A stretch of DNA of 64,000 nucleotides from Enterococcus_D entomosocium (GCF_030441895.1 NZ_JARJAS010000012.1), one strand, 5' to 3'; positions 43,758 to 53,597 are shown, counted from the first letter of the stretch. Numbers and translations are program-made. The notes: generated from the sequence alone by a model not told the origin.

Positions 43758-46169
43758 ATGAGACAAAATCGATTACTGAATGATGGCTGGCAATTTCACT
43801 TAGGTGAGATAGAAGAGCCAATGAAAACAGTCAGAAAAGCCGCAGCTATCGGTGGCTTGGCAGCTCCGCTTGAAAATGAAGCGGGGGATACTGTTTTGAT
43901 AGGTGCTGGTGGAGAACATTTTCTACGGCTGATTGCTCAAGGTGATCGTGAAAAAGGCTTGAGAATGTTGGCGAACACTGCTTTGGAAAGTGAACTTGAC
44001 GAAGATTGGGTATCTGTTGATCTCCCTCATGATTGGAAAAATGAACTTCCGTATGTTAATGATCCCGATTTACTGATGAGTGGATCAAAGCCAGATGGCA
44101 TTGCCTATTACCGTAAGACTTTTGCGTTAACTCTAGATGAAGTGAACGAAAAGCAAGTGACTCTCCACTTTATGGGCGTCATGCGTATGGCATCTGTCTG
44201 GTTTAATGGTGTATTTCTAGGTGATCATTACAGTGGATACTCTGATTTTTCTTTTGATGTCTCTGAACTGATACGCATCGGCTCAGAGGGAGTGAATGTG
44301 GTGTTGATCAAAGTGGATACGACGAAAGGCGCGGAAGGCTGGTGGTATGAGGGAGCAGGTATATATAAGGATGTATATTTAGAAATAAAACCAAAGCTTC
44401 AGATTGTGGCAGAAGCATCGTTTATCGAAACAACTGAAATAAACCAGCAGGAAGCGCTCCTTAAAATCACCATTGGTCTTGCTAACCATCATTTTGAGAA
44501 AAAACAAAAGGTAACGATCAAAAGTCAGGTGGCTGATCAACAAAATATCCATGAGTGTAACGTGGATCCTTTGGCGACAACAGAATGGAGTTATTGTCAA
44601 AAAATCTGCGCGCCTCAGCTATGGTCTCTCGAGAATCCACATCTATACCAAGCTACTTTTCAACTATTTGATGGCGAGAACCAAATCGATGACTATCAGC
44701 TTTTTTTTGGTATTAGGACAGTCGCATATACTACGAAAGGTTTTCTGCTTAATGGGGAACGTAAAGAATTAAGAGGGGTCTGTGAGCATCAAGATTTTGG
44801 TGGTCTAGGTGTCGCATTACCAAAAGATATTTTACGGTATAAGCTGTTGAAAATGAAAGAAATGGGGGGAAACGCCTATCGCAGTGCACATCACTTTGCT
44901 TCCAAAGATCTCCTTGAATTATGTGATGAGTTAGGTATCATCGTTATGAACGAGAACCGCATCTTGGAATCTAGTGAGTGGCGGACAAATGAGCTGGTAA
45001 AAATGGTGAAGCAAACACGTAATCATCCTTCTCTTTGTTTTTGGTCCCTTTGTAATGAAGAGGTGATTGGTCATACGCCGCTTGCTTACCGAATGGCACA
45101 AAAATTAGCAGCTGTGATCCGAACCCATACTTCGCAAAGTCTCATTGTTTCAGCGGAATTACTTAATCCTGCTGGTCAGGTGGATGCTTCTTATATGCGT
45201 ATTTTTGATGTGAACGGGGTCAATTATCCTGAGTCTGCTGTAAATGGGACAGGTTTAGTTTCTGTAAAGGAAAAGTATCCGCTATTTTCATATCTTAGTA
45301 CGGAAAGTGCTTCTTACTTTTCGACAAGAGGGGTCTATCAAGATAACAGCGAAAAATGTCATACTTCAAACTTTGGCTCTCTTTATTCTATGGTCTTACC
45401 TGGGAAACGAAAGCCTGAAGAGCCAGGAACCGGTGGTACGGCTAAACCGACAGAAGTACTGCGTTACTTAGAAGAACATGCCTATATGGGAGGTGTCTTC
45501 TTGTGGACATTTATGGATTACTACGGTGAGCCAGCACCGTTTCACTGGCCTGGAATCAGTTCTCAATTTGGAATTACAGATACGGTCGGATTTGAAAAGG
45601 ATTCTTTTTATTATTATCAATCAAGGTGGACTGAAACACCAATGGTTCATGTGTTTCCTCACTGGAACAAAGAAGGTTTAACAATTGACCAAGGTGTTAC
45701 GGAGGTGAGGATTTTTTCTAATTGTCATACTGTTGAGTTGTTTCTGAACGGGAAGAGTTTTGGAAAGAAAAAAAATGATAAAGATGGCCTATCTTGGCGT
45801 ATTCCTTATGAACCAGGTTGTTTAAAAGCCATTGGTATCAAAGAGGATCAAACAATTGAAGCAACTAGAAAAACAAGCGGTCCGACTGATTCTGTCACAG
45901 TTAAAGAACGATTCTGTGGATCGGACTACTCTCTATTTGAGATCCAAGGAATCGATTCAGAAGGGATCGAGGTGCCAACTGCAGACGAACTTGTAGCGGT
46001 TTTGGTAAAGAATGGAACAATCCTCGGACTTGCTAATGGCGATCCCGCAGATCTAGACGGGTATAATTGCCAAGAGAAAAAACTTTTTTCAGGAAAATTA
46101 ATGGCAATCATAAAAAAAGAACCAGGAAAAGTACCACTTATCCAAGCAGCACTAAAAAAAGTTGAGTAA
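43758..46169 (+). CDS. GH2 glycosidase, beta-galactosidase-like
   Basis: 803 aa. GAAGGAGG before the ATG. No signal peptide. The N-terminal sugar-binding fold contains DLPHDWKNELPY and WWYEGAGIYKDVYLEI. The TIM barrel has GVCEHQDFGGLGVA, acid/base Glu434 in FWSLCNEEVIG and nucleophile Glu516 in YLSTESASYF. Then come C-terminal beta domains. Length and motifs fit the short beta-galactosidase or related GH2 subfamilies. With the GH3 and GH1 enzymes it suggests breakdown of a mixed oligosaccharide, perhaps a host or plant glycan. Confidence 0.9.
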   Translation: MRQNRLLNDGWQFHLGEIEEPMKTVRKAAAIGGLAAPLENEAGDTVLIGAGGEHFLRLIAQGDREKGLRMLANTALESELDEDWVSVDLPHDWKNELPYVNDPDLLMSGSKPDGIAYYRKTFALTLDEVNEKQVTLHFMGVMRMASVWFNGVFLGDHYSGYSDFSFDVSELIRIGSEGVNVVLIKVDTTKGAEGWWYEGAGIYKDVYLEIKPKLQIVAEASFIETTEINQQEALLKITIGLANHHFEKKQKVTIKSQVADQQNIHECNVDPLATTEWSYCQKICAPQLWSLENPHLYQATFQLFDGENQIDDYQLFFGIRTVAYTTKGFLLNGERKELRGVCEHQDFGGLGVALPKDILRYKLLKMKEMGGNAYRSAHHFASKDLLELCDELGIIVMNENRILESSEWRTNELVKMVKQTRNHPSLCFWSLCNEEVIGHTPLAYRMAQKLAAVIRTHTSQSLIVSAELLNPAGQVDASYMRIFDVNGVNYPESAVNGTGLVSVKEKYPLFSYLSTESASYFSTRGVYQDNSEKCHTSNFGSLYSMVLPGKRKPEEPGTGGTAKPTEVLRYLEEHAYMGGVFLWTFMDYYGEPAPFHWPGISSQFGITDTVGFEKDSFYYYQSRWTETPMVHVFPHWNKEGLTIDQGVTEVRIFSNCHTVELFLNGKSFGKKKNDKDGLSWRIPYEPGCLKAIGIKEDQTIEATRKTSGPTDSVTVKERFCGSDYSLFEIQGIDSEGIEVPTADELVAVLVKNGTILGLANGDPADLDGYNCQEKKLFSGKLMAIIKKEPGKVPLIQAALKKVE

Positions 46170-46231
46170 AAGAGAAACAATTGAAGGTAATAGTAGTTAG
46201 CTTTGGTGCTCACAGATTTTTAAGGAAAAAG

Positions 46232-46292
46232 AAAAAAGCCGAACCACAACCTCGACAGTTTATAAAGTCATTGGTTGGTGGTTTGGCTTTTT
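46232..46292. terminator. Bidirectional terminator between GH2 and ABC genes
   Basis: AAAAAGCCGAACCAC pairs imperfectly with GTGGTTTGGCTTTTTT, so both converging operons can end here. Confidence 0.85.
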
Positions 46293-46294
46293 TA

Positions 46295-48079
46295 TCAAGC
46301 AGTTGCAAACTGGCTGTTATATAGTTGGGCGTAAAGGGAATCTTGTGCCAGCAATTGAGTATGGGAGCCTTTTTCGACGACGGAGCCGTCTTTCATCACT
46401 AGAATCAAGTCGGCATTTTTGATGGTAGAAAGACGATGGGCGATGATAAAACTGGTCCTTCCTTGGGTCAAACGATCCATTGCCGTTTGGATCATTTGTT
46501 CCGTCCGAGTGTCGACACTGGAGGTGGCTTCATCAAGGATCAGGATCGTTGGGTCCGCTAAAATCGCCCGGGCGATCGTCAATAATTGTTGTTGTCCTTG
46601 AGACAGTTCGCTTTCGGAGCCAATGACGGTATCGTAACCGTTGGGCAGGGTCCGCACGAAGTGGTCGCATTGGGCGGCTTTGGCTGCAGCCAAGATGTCT
46701 TCCCGAGTGGCATCGGGATTGCCATATGCGATATTTTCAGCAATGGTTCCTTGGAACAGCCATGTATCCTGCAGCACCATACCGAATTTTTTCCGGACTG
46801 CCGGTGCCGAAAAGGACATCATGTCTTGATCGTCCAGCAAAATCTTTCCACCGTTTAAAGGATAAAAGCGCATCAAAAGATTGATCATGGTGGTTTTTCC
46901 AGCACCTGTTGGTCCGACGATCGCCACCGTTTGTTTTGGTTTGACGGAAAATTCGACGTTTTCCATCAGGAGTTTTTCCTTGTTGTAGCCAAAGGAGACG
47001 TGTTGGAAATCGATTTTTCCTTTGATGGTTTGCGGTACCGGCAGTTGCTGGGTCGCTGTTTCTTCTTCAGGATAATCAAGGATCTCAAAAATTCGTTCGA
47101 GAGATGCTAAGGCACTTTGCAAGGTATTCATAATATAAGAAGCTTGCGTGATCGGTTCAGACACTTGGTTGATGTATTGCAGATAGGCTTGTACAAGACC
47201 AATGGATAATTGCCCTTGCAACACCATCAGACCACCAACGACGGCACTTAAGATAAAGCCGATTTGATTGATAAAGCGCACGAAAGGATTGATAGCTGCA
47301 CTGACGAACTGTGCTTTCCGAAAGGCTTTAAATTGGGCTTCGCTCAATTCCGCCATTTCCGCTTCAACGGCAATTTGCTGGTTGTAGGATTTGATCAGCG
47401 GATTTGCGGTATAAAACTCTTCCGCACGACTGCTGACTGCACCTAATGTTTCTTGGTTTTTGGTAAAGTAGCTCAAGTTTTTTCGTGCGAGAACGGTGGT
47501 CACAAAAGCACTCAAAAGCAAAATCAGGACCACACCGATCGTCAGTAATGGGCTGAGATAAAGCATGGCGATCAAGCCGAAGGTAATGCTGATGGTTGCG
47601 GTGATCAGCTGCATCAAACCGACTTGTAAGACTTCGGATACTTTATCTAAATCGAGAATCACTCGGCTTAAAATATCGCCGGTATGATGTTTGTCGTAAA
47701 AACTGATAGGCAGGCGATTGAATTTGTCACTGATTTGTTTGCGTAAAGTCAAGGTCAGGGTTTCACTGACACTGGCCATCGTATACTCTTGCAGCAAGGA
47801 AAAGAGACTGATCAAAAGCCATGTTCCCGCTAAAAGGACGACTGGACCTAAAATACTTTGCCAAAAATCATTGATCTGCCAGCCTTCTTGTTGAAACAAG
47901 GCGATCAGATTATCCAGTCCACGTCCCAAGATCAAAGGGGCGATGGACATCAGTAAGGAAAAGAACAAGGCAGAGACGATGATCAGCAGAAAGCGGGCTT
48001 TTTGTTCCATTAGTAATCGAAGTAGGCGCCGGCTTGTATGTTTCATGTTTTTTGGTGTATCCATTGTTTGTTTACTCAT
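46295..48079 (-). CDS. Heterodimeric ABC exporter half, canonical ATPase site
   Basis: 594 aa, a fused transmembrane domain (six helices) and ATPase. Walker A is GPTGAGKTT, Q-loop VLQDTWLFQG, signature LSQGQQQLLT and Walker B with catalytic Glu, LILDEATSSVD, then H-loop IIAHRLS. It overlaps its partner gene by 8 bp. In such pairs one half keeps the catalytic Glu and the other does not. The arrangement, with a MerR-family gene divergent to it, resembles the EfrEF/ChlR system of E. faecalis. Confidence 0.93.
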   Translation of the reverse strand: MSKQTMDTPKNMKHTSRRLLRLLMEQKARFLLIIVSALFFSLLMSIAPLILGRGLDNLIALFQQEGWQINDFWQSILGPVVLLAGTWLLISLFSLLQEYTMASVSETLTLTLRKQISDKFNRLPISFYDKHHTGDILSRVILDLDKVSEVLQVGLMQLITATISITFGLIAMLYLSPLLTIGVVLILLLSAFVTTVLARKNLSYFTKNQETLGAVSSRAEEFYTANPLIKSYNQQIAVEAEMAELSEAQFKAFRKAQFVSAAINPFVRFINQIGFILSAVVGGLMVLQGQLSIGLVQAYLQYINQVSEPITQASYIMNTLQSALASLERIFEILDYPEEETATQQLPVPQTIKGKIDFQHVSFGYNKEKLLMENVEFSVKPKQTVAIVGPTGAGKTTMINLLMRFYPLNGGKILLDDQDMMSFSAPAVRKKFGMVLQDTWLFQGTIAENIAYGNPDATREDILAAAKAAQCDHFVRTLPNGYDTVIGSESELSQGQQQLLTIARAILADPTILILDEATSSVDTRTEQMIQTAMDRLTQGRTSFIIAHRLSTIKNADLILVMKDGSVVEKGSHTQLLAQDSLYAQLYNSQFATA

Positions 48080-49805
48080 CCTTCATTCCTCCCATTCCTT
48101 GAGATGAGGCAAACTCTTGATAAGTTTGGCAAGTGCGTAATAATTCTTCGTGGGTTCCATTACCGACCATTTTGCCGTTATCCAAGACAATGATTTGATC
48201 GGCATTTTTGACGGTCGATACCCGTTGAGCCACGATAATGACGGCGGCATCTTTCGTGTATTCTTTCAATGCACGCCGCAAGTTGGCGTCTGTTTGATAA
48301 TCCAAAGCAGAAAAGCTGTCGTCAAAGAAGTAGATTTCTGCGGGCTTTGTCAGCGCTCGGGCAATACTCAATCGTTGCTTTTGACCGCCAGAGAAATTGC
48401 TGCCTTTTTGAGCAACTGGACTTTCATAACCTTCAGGTAAGCCTTCGATAAATGACTTGGCTTGGGCAACTTCAGCGGCTTTTGCCATCACCTCATGGGT
48501 TGCCGGACGATTGCCGAAACGCAGGGTTTCTTGAATCGTGCCGCTAAGCAAGAGCGCTTTTTGCGGTACATAACTAATTTGGTCCCGTAATTCGGCTTGA
48601 GAGATCTCTTTGATGTTGCGGCCAAAAAGCGTAATCGAACCAGCAGTCACATCTTTGAAACGCAGCAAGGCTTTGGCAATGGTGCTTTTTCCAGAGCCGG
48701 TTCCGCCAACGATCGCTGTCGTTTTGCCTCGGTGGATCTCGAAGCTGATATCTTCTAAGACAGGTTCTTCGGCGCCTTCATACGTAAATTGCACGTGATT
48801 GAAAGCGGCGATCGTTTCTGACAAGGCGGATTTGTTTAAGGTTTGGTCACCGTCAATCAAATCAATTGGTTCTTCTAAGACTTCTTCGATTCGTTGTAAG
48901 GAAGTCAAGCCTTTAGGCACCATCACGATCACCATCGCTGCCATGGTCAAAAACCAAAGGCTCAAAATCGTGTATTCGATAATGGCAGTAATACTACCAA
49001 TAGCTAGATGGCCCTGAAGACTTTGATAGCCGCCGTAGACTAGGATGGTCGAAATCGAGAGTCCCATTACTAAGTTGACGGTCGGATTCAAGACAGCAAA
49101 GAGGCGATTGACTTTAATCATGGTTTTCGCATATTCGGATAAGGTTTGATCTGTCCGTTCTTTTTCGTAATCCGCTTTGTCAAATGCCCGAATCACCCGA
49201 GCGCCAGTAAAGGTTTCTCGTAAGATCCGCATCATGTTATCGACTAGTTTTTGCGTGATTTGTGATAATGGGATCGCTTTGCGAATCACCCCATAAGCGA
49301 TCATTGAAAAACATAGGATCGCTACGATTGGGACCCAAATCATCCGTAAAGAGACGGTGCCGGTTAGAAAAATCGAAGCTGCGACGATCATTGGGGCTGG
49401 CAAAATCATTTGCAGCGCCATCATCAAAATTTGTTGGATGTTGTTGATGTCGCTGGTGGTACGTGCCAGCAAAGTGGGTGTACCATAGCCATCAACAGCG
49501 GATACAGAGAGTTCTTGTGTTTTTTTGAAAAAGCGCATCCGCAAAAAATGCCCGAATTTTCCTGAAAGGTGGGCAGATAAATAACTACCGCCTACCGAGA
49601 CGATCACGGTGCCGATGGCAATGGCAAACATCCACCAGCCATTGTGCCAAATGGCCGTCGTGTCGACTTTTAAGATCCCTTCATCAATGATTTTTGCCAA
49701 AAAATACGGCAACAAGAGTGTGCCGAAGGATTGGACTAGCATCAAAAGAAATAAACTGAAAAAGAAGCGTCGTTCTTCTTTATAAAATAACTGTAATTGT
49801 TTCAT
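48072..49805 (-). CDS. Heterodimeric ABC exporter half, degenerate ATPase site
   Basis: 577 aa. Six-helix domain plus ATPase. Walker A GGTGSGKST, Q-loop YVPQKALLLSG, signature FSGGQKQRLS. Walker B reads IYFFDDSFSALD, with Asp in place of the catalytic Glu, and the H-loop has VIIVAQRVS with Gln in place of His. This is the classical degenerate half of heterodimeric multidrug exporters (LmrCD, EfrAB/EfrEF). First gene of the pair, transcribed from the 19-bp-spacer promoter at 49836-49866. Confidence 0.93.
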   Translation of the reverse strand: MKQLQLFYKEERRFFFSLFLLMLVQSFGTLLLPYFLAKIIDEGILKVDTTAIWHNGWWMFAIAIGTVIVSVGGSYLSAHLSGKFGHFLRMRFFKKTQELSVSAVDGYGTPTLLARTTSDINNIQQILMMALQMILPAPMIVAASIFLTGTVSLRMIWVPIVAILCFSMIAYGVIRKAIPLSQITQKLVDNMMRILRETFTGARVIRAFDKADYEKERTDQTLSEYAKTMIKVNRLFAVLNPTVNLVMGLSISTILVYGGYQSLQGHLAIGSITAIIEYTILSLWFLTMAAMVIVMVPKGLTSLQRIEEVLEEPIDLIDGDQTLNKSALSETIAAFNHVQFTYEGAEEPVLEDISFEIHRGKTTAIVGGTGSGKSTIAKALLRFKDVTAGSITLFGRNIKEISQAELRDQISYVPQKALLLSGTIQETLRFGNRPATHEVMAKAAEVAQAKSFIEGLPEGYESPVAQKGSNFSGGQKQRLSIARALTKPAEIYFFDDSFSALDYQTDANLRRALKEYTKDAAVIIVAQRVSTVKNADQIIVLDNGKMVGNGTHEELLRTCQTYQEFASSQGMGGMKDE

Positions 49806-49835
49806 GATTTCCCTCCAAAAATGTCGTTCTATGGT

Positions 49836-49866
49836 AGAATAAACTGTAACGTTACGTTACAGTCAA
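49836..49866 (-). promoter_or_regulatory. MerR-type promoter/operator of the ABC exporter
   Basis: On the minus strand TTGACT (49866-49861) and TATTCT (49841-49836) are 19 bp apart. CTGTAACGT, a single T and ACGTTACAG (49844-49862) form a perfect 9-bp inverted repeat across the spacer. Confidence 0.85.
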
Positions 49867-49884
49867 GCAAGGAGTGAAATTTTT

Positions 49885-50715
49885 TTGAAAAAACAATTGA
49901 CCATCAGTGAGATGTCCGCTTATGCTGGCGTGAGTCGGCGCACATTGATTTATTATGATCAAATCGATTTGTTCAAACCGCAATCGATTGGTGAAAACAG
50001 CTATCGCTATTACGGCTTTGAACAATGCCTTGAGTTAGACGTGATTTTGATGTTGCGTTCTTTAGACATGCCCTTGCAAGACATTCGCCAATTTTTGAAA
50101 AACCGCAACCCGGAATACACGCAAAAGGAACTTGTGGAACGGCGAGGAGAAGTCCGTGACAAAATCGCTGCGCTACAAGAATTGGAACGAACCTTCGATC
50201 GCTACATCCAGCGCTATGAAAAAGTACAGAAAGCCGATTTTGAGACCTTTACGATAGCGCAGCACGAAGCAGAGGCGTTTATCGTTTCCGAAGAGATCGC
50301 TGGCGATGATCCAGAATCTGCTTATCAAGTGTACGCCCGTTTTTATCCGCTAGTGGATTATAAAGATGCCTTCAGTGGCTATCCCATCGGCTTTTTAAGT
50401 GCAGGAACGACGTTGGAGGATCAGACTTTTCACGCATCGCCTTATCGGGCATTGATCTTGATTCCCCAAGATCGGCTACATCTCTATCCGGAAAAGCTGA
50501 TCATCACACGTCCCGCTGGTACGTATGTTTCTGGATTTGTCAGTGAGGGAGAAGAACAAATTGCCGCTTTTACCCACCGCATCCAAGCCTTTCTAAAAGA
50601 GAAGCAGTTGAAAATCGATGGCGATGTTTGGGAATTGTTATGGCAAGATGAAGTCTTTACCACACAAAAAGAATTGCAGATATTTGAAGTGATGGTTCCA
50701 GTGAAGCCCGAGTAA
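49885..50715 (+). CDS. MerR-family regulator with effector-binding domain, divergent from ABC exporter
   Basis: 276 aa. A TTG start at 49885 is used because AAGGAG lies 10 nt upstream and no ATG begins the conserved N-terminus. MerR winged helix (TISEMSAYAGVSRRTLIYYD, NSYRYYGFEQ), a coiled-coil linker (about residues 85-115), then a GyrI-like/BmrR-type ligand domain (about 120-275; FTIAQHEAEAFIVSEEI, ITRPAGTYVSGFVS). It probably activates the exporter genes on binding a toxic compound, such as the biocide response reported for ChlR of E. faecalis. Confidence 0.9.
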   Translation: MKKQLTISEMSAYAGVSRRTLIYYDQIDLFKPQSIGENSYRYYGFEQCLELDVILMLRSLDMPLQDIRQFLKNRNPEYTQKELVERRGEVRDKIAALQELERTFDRYIQRYEKVQKADFETFTIAQHEAEAFIVSEEIAGDDPESAYQVYARFYPLVDYKDAFSGYPIGFLSAGTTLEDQTFHASPYRALILIPQDRLHLYPEKLIITRPAGTYVSGFVSEGEEQIAAFTHRIQAFLKEKQLKIDGDVWELLWQDEVFTTQKELQIFEVMVPVKPE

Positions 50716-50919
50716 TGGACGAGGCACGCGTATCTGTAGGAACTGGAAATCAAGACACGTAATAGCAATGATTATTGCCGCTGGCTTTTCAATAGAAGCA
50801 AAGGAGATGACTAAGCCAGATCCCTTCCATACAAAAAGCCCTGTGAAGCGTTGAAATTCCCATTTTGCTTTTTTCTCGTTATACTTGAAAGAACAGATGA
50901 GAAAAAAGGGGAAATTTTA

Positions 50920-51555
50920 ATGAAAAAAGAAACAGGAATACGCTCGCTTTATGCGTTGATTGGTGTCGCCATTTTAGGATTCGGGGCGGCATTGCTGCGG
51001 GTCGGCGGAGTAGGGCTAGACCCATACACAGCAGCCAATATCGGTGTCGGCGAGCTGCTAGGGTTATCCCTTGGGGTCTATCAATTGATGATCAATATCG
51101 CTGTCCTAGTATTGATTTTTATCTTTGGCCGTCGTCATATCGGCATCGGGACGGTCATCAATATGGTGCTGACAGGATTTTTCATCGACTTTTATACCAA
51201 CGTTTTTGATTGGTTATCCGTCGGTCCAAATAACTGGTGGCAGCAAGGTTTGTTCTTGTTGATCGGGATCATCTTCTTTACCTTCGGAGCTTCATTTTAT
51301 ATGTCAGCGAATTTGGGCAGCGCCCCCTATGACGCGATCGCCCCAACCATCGTCGATCAGACGAAAGCTAATTATCGAGTGGTGCGGGTGATTCAAGACG
51401 TTGCCTTTGCCTTGATTGGGCTCTTCACGGGCGGGCCTATTGGAATCGGAACCTTCATCAGTGCCTTTTTAGTGGGCCCACTGATCAAATTCTGGGACAA
51501 CCGTGTCTCTGAGCCATTCATCGAAAGCAGTGTCAAAAAAGCGATTTTTAAATAA
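50920..51555 (+). CDS. YczE/YitT-family membrane protein
   Basis: 211 aa. The ATG at 50920 follows AAAAAGGGGAAATTTTA; a frame opens upstream without a good start. Five or so hydrophobic helices; typical segments are LRVGGVGLDPYTAANIGVGE and SANLGSAPYDAIAPTIVD, two repeats of the same half. YczE-like proteins are of unknown function. It is a single gene between the MerR regulator and a terminator. Confidence 0.88.
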   Translation: MKKETGIRSLYALIGVAILGFGAALLRVGGVGLDPYTAANIGVGELLGLSLGVYQLMINIAVLVLIFIFGRRHIGIGTVINMVLTGFFIDFYTNVFDWLSVGPNNWWQQGLFLLIGIIFFTFGASFYMSANLGSAPYDAIAPTIVDQTKANYRVVRVIQDVAFALIGLFTGGPIGIGTFISAFLVGPLIKFWDNRVSEPFIESSVKKAIFK

Positions 51556-51562
51556 AAAAGGT

Positions 51563-51622
51563 CTGCAGCAAAGAGAAGTCGAAGCGATTTAGTCGCCCGC
51601 TTCACTCAGCTGCAGTTTTTTT
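51563..51622 (+). terminator. Terminator after the YczE-like gene
   Basis: CTGCAGC at 51563-51569 pairs with GCTGCAG at 51609-51615 and seven T follow; an inner GCGA/TCGC stem shortens the loop. Confidence 0.75.
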
Positions 51623-51694
51623 GCCATTTGATCAAGGAATTCTTGCATAATTGCTTCTCAGTCGCTAGAATAAAAAAGCCGAGGAGGGGTAAGT

Positions 51695-53062
51695 ATGCAA
51701 TTACCAACACCATTTATTGAAAAATACCAACGGTTGCTAGGAGAAGAAGCACCAGCTTTTTTTACCGCTTTAACCGATAATCAGCCAGTCAAAGGCTTTC
51801 GCTTGAATGTTGCTAAGCCGCACGCACAAGCGATGCTGGCAAAATATGGACCAGCTGCTGTACCCGCCCCCTATGCAGAAGCGGCTTATATTGGCGAAGT
51901 CAAAGGCCGTTCGTTGCTCCATCAAGCTGGCTATGTCTACAGCCAAGAACCTAGTGCGATGATCGTGGCAACGATCGCAGCCGCTCAACCAGGGGAGCGG
52001 GTCTTAGATTTATGTGCGGCACCGGGAGGCAAAACAACGCAGCTGGCAAGCCAATTACAAGGAAAAGGGCTGCTTGTAGCAAATGAGATTTTCCCGAAGC
52101 GTGCCAAAATCCTATCAGAAAATGTGGAGCGTTGGGGCTTTCCGAATGTAGTCGTCACCAATCAGGCTCCACAAGAATTGAGCCGCCATTTTCCTCAGTT
52201 TTTTGACAAGATCGTGGTGGACGCCCCATGTTCTGGTGAAGGGATGTTTCGTAAAGATCCCGTCGCCTTAGAAGAATGGCAGGCAGAAACACCTGATCAG
52301 TGTGCGATCAGGCAAAAAGACATTTTGGCACAAGCCGTTGCGATGCTAAAACCGGGGGGCCAGCTGATCTATTCCACCTGTACCTTTGCCCCTGAAGAAA
52401 ACGAAGCGATGATGGCTTGGTTAATGGAGGAGTATCCCTTCACAATCGAAGCGATCGACTTGGCCAATGTATCTCATGGGCGCAGCGAGTGGGGAGCTGC
52501 ATCTGGGATCGAGAAAACCATCCGCTTATGGCCGCATTTAAACCAAGGAGAAGGTCATTTCGCTGCGAAATTGACCTCCCAAGCAGAAGCAGCGCCAGTG
52601 AAAAAGAAGAAAAAAGGCAAAGGAGCGACAGCCAAGAGCCCATTGGATGCAACGACTCAAAAGTTGTGGCAAGCCTTTCGCAAGGAGTTTCCTTTTTTAC
52701 AGGCACTGAATGCGACACCTCAGCTGCTAGGAGAAAACCTCTGGCTCGTTCCTGAAGAAATGCCTTCTTTAAAAGGGATCAAGTTTATGCGCCCAGGTTT
52801 GCATGTCGGCGTCGTTAAAAAGAATCGGATCGAACCTAGTTATGCGTTGGCATTGGCGATCCATGCAGAAGAAGGGGCACCGACAGTGCCGATCACTTTG
52901 CCGCAATGGCAGCAGTATGTGGCAGGTGAAACCATGAGCGTGCCAGGAAATGCTGGATGGGTGATTTTGACAGTCGATGAGATCCCCGTCGGTTTTGGAA
53001 AACAAGTCCAAGGAACTGTGAAAAACTTCTTTCCAAAAGGATTAAGATTCAAAGCGATTTAA
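51695..53062 (+). CDS. RsmF-type 16S rRNA (cytosine-5) methyltransferase
   Basis: 455 aa. GAGGAGGGG before the ATG. S-adenosylmethionine site DLCAAPGGKTTQLASQL, motif IV VDAPCSGEGMFRKDP (conserved Pro-Cys) and motif VI STCTFAPEENE with the catalytic Cys. The C-terminal part (about 290-455) is the RsmF-specific domain ending in a PUA-like fold (GFGKQVQGTVKNFFPKGLR). It methylates a cytosine in 16S rRNA. A lysine-rich linker (KKKKKGKGATAK) joins both halves. Monocistronic or followed by the small protein at 53131. Confidence 0.93.
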   Translation: MQLPTPFIEKYQRLLGEEAPAFFTALTDNQPVKGFRLNVAKPHAQAMLAKYGPAAVPAPYAEAAYIGEVKGRSLLHQAGYVYSQEPSAMIVATIAAAQPGERVLDLCAAPGGKTTQLASQLQGKGLLVANEIFPKRAKILSENVERWGFPNVVVTNQAPQELSRHFPQFFDKIVVDAPCSGEGMFRKDPVALEEWQAETPDQCAIRQKDILAQAVAMLKPGGQLIYSTCTFAPEENEAMMAWLMEEYPFTIEAIDLANVSHGRSEWGAASGIEKTIRLWPHLNQGEGHFAAKLTSQAEAAPVKKKKKGKGATAKSPLDATTQKLWQAFRKEFPFLQALNATPQLLGENLWLVPEEMPSLKGIKFMRPGLHVGVVKKNRIEPSYALALAIHAEEGAPTVPITLPQWQQYVAGETMSVPGNAGWVILTVDEIPVGFGKQVQGTVKNFFPKGLRFKAI

Positions 53063-53130
53063 ACGAAATAGTGTTTTTATTTCAGTCCTCGTGCTATGAT
53101 GGAAGTAGCAAAATAAGGGAGCTGATCGAT

Positions 53131-53466
53131 ATGAAAACATCATCAAAAGTAACGATTGGATTAAGCATTGCAGCGATCGCTGGGATCACTACTGCCGTCG
53201 TTGTATCAGACAAAGTATTCAATAAAGTACGCTTCGCTTGCAACCGACACAAAGTAAAGAAATTTGTCGATGACAAATTCAACGGCAATGAAAAATTGTT
53301 GGATGTCGTAGACGGCTTGTCCGACAATGAATTGGATTCGTTGTTAGGTGTGATGAAAAAAGTCAATGAGGGCCGCAACAAAATCTCTGTTTACGGAGAC
53401 AACATCAAAGATTCGACAGAACATGTCAAAGACAAGTTGACGAGCTTTGTTGATTCCGTCTTTTAA
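53131..53466 (+). CDS. Small membrane-anchored protein of unknown function
   Basis: 111 aa. The ATG at 53131 follows GGGAGCTGATCGAT; the frame upstream has no good start. One N-terminal hydrophobic helix (VTIGLSIAAIAGITTAVVV), then a charged helical soluble part (DNELDSLLGVMKKVNEGRNK). It looks like a small bitopic protein with a cytoplasmic or outer helical tail. Function unknown. Its own terminator follows. Confidence 0.82.
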   Translation: MKTSSKVTIGLSIAAIAGITTAVVVSDKVFNKVRFACNRHKVKKFVDDKFNGNEKLLDVVDGLSDNELDSLLGVMKKVNEGRNKISVYGDNIKDSTEHVKDKLTSFVDSVF

Positions 53467-53483
53467 GCCAATCATTCCATTTG

Positions 53484-53528
53484 AAACTCGCAGGGACATC
53501 GGTCTTTGCGAGTTTTTCTCGTCTTTCT
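53484..53528 (+). terminator. Terminator after the small membrane protein
   Basis: AAACTCGCA at 53484-53492 pairs with TGCGAGTTT at 53517-53525, followed by TTC. Confidence 0.8.
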
Positions 53529-53597
53529 AAGCGTTTTTCGTTATACTAACAAGGAAATGCACGAAATGGTGCGAGGTAGAGGAGTGAAAGTGAAGTC

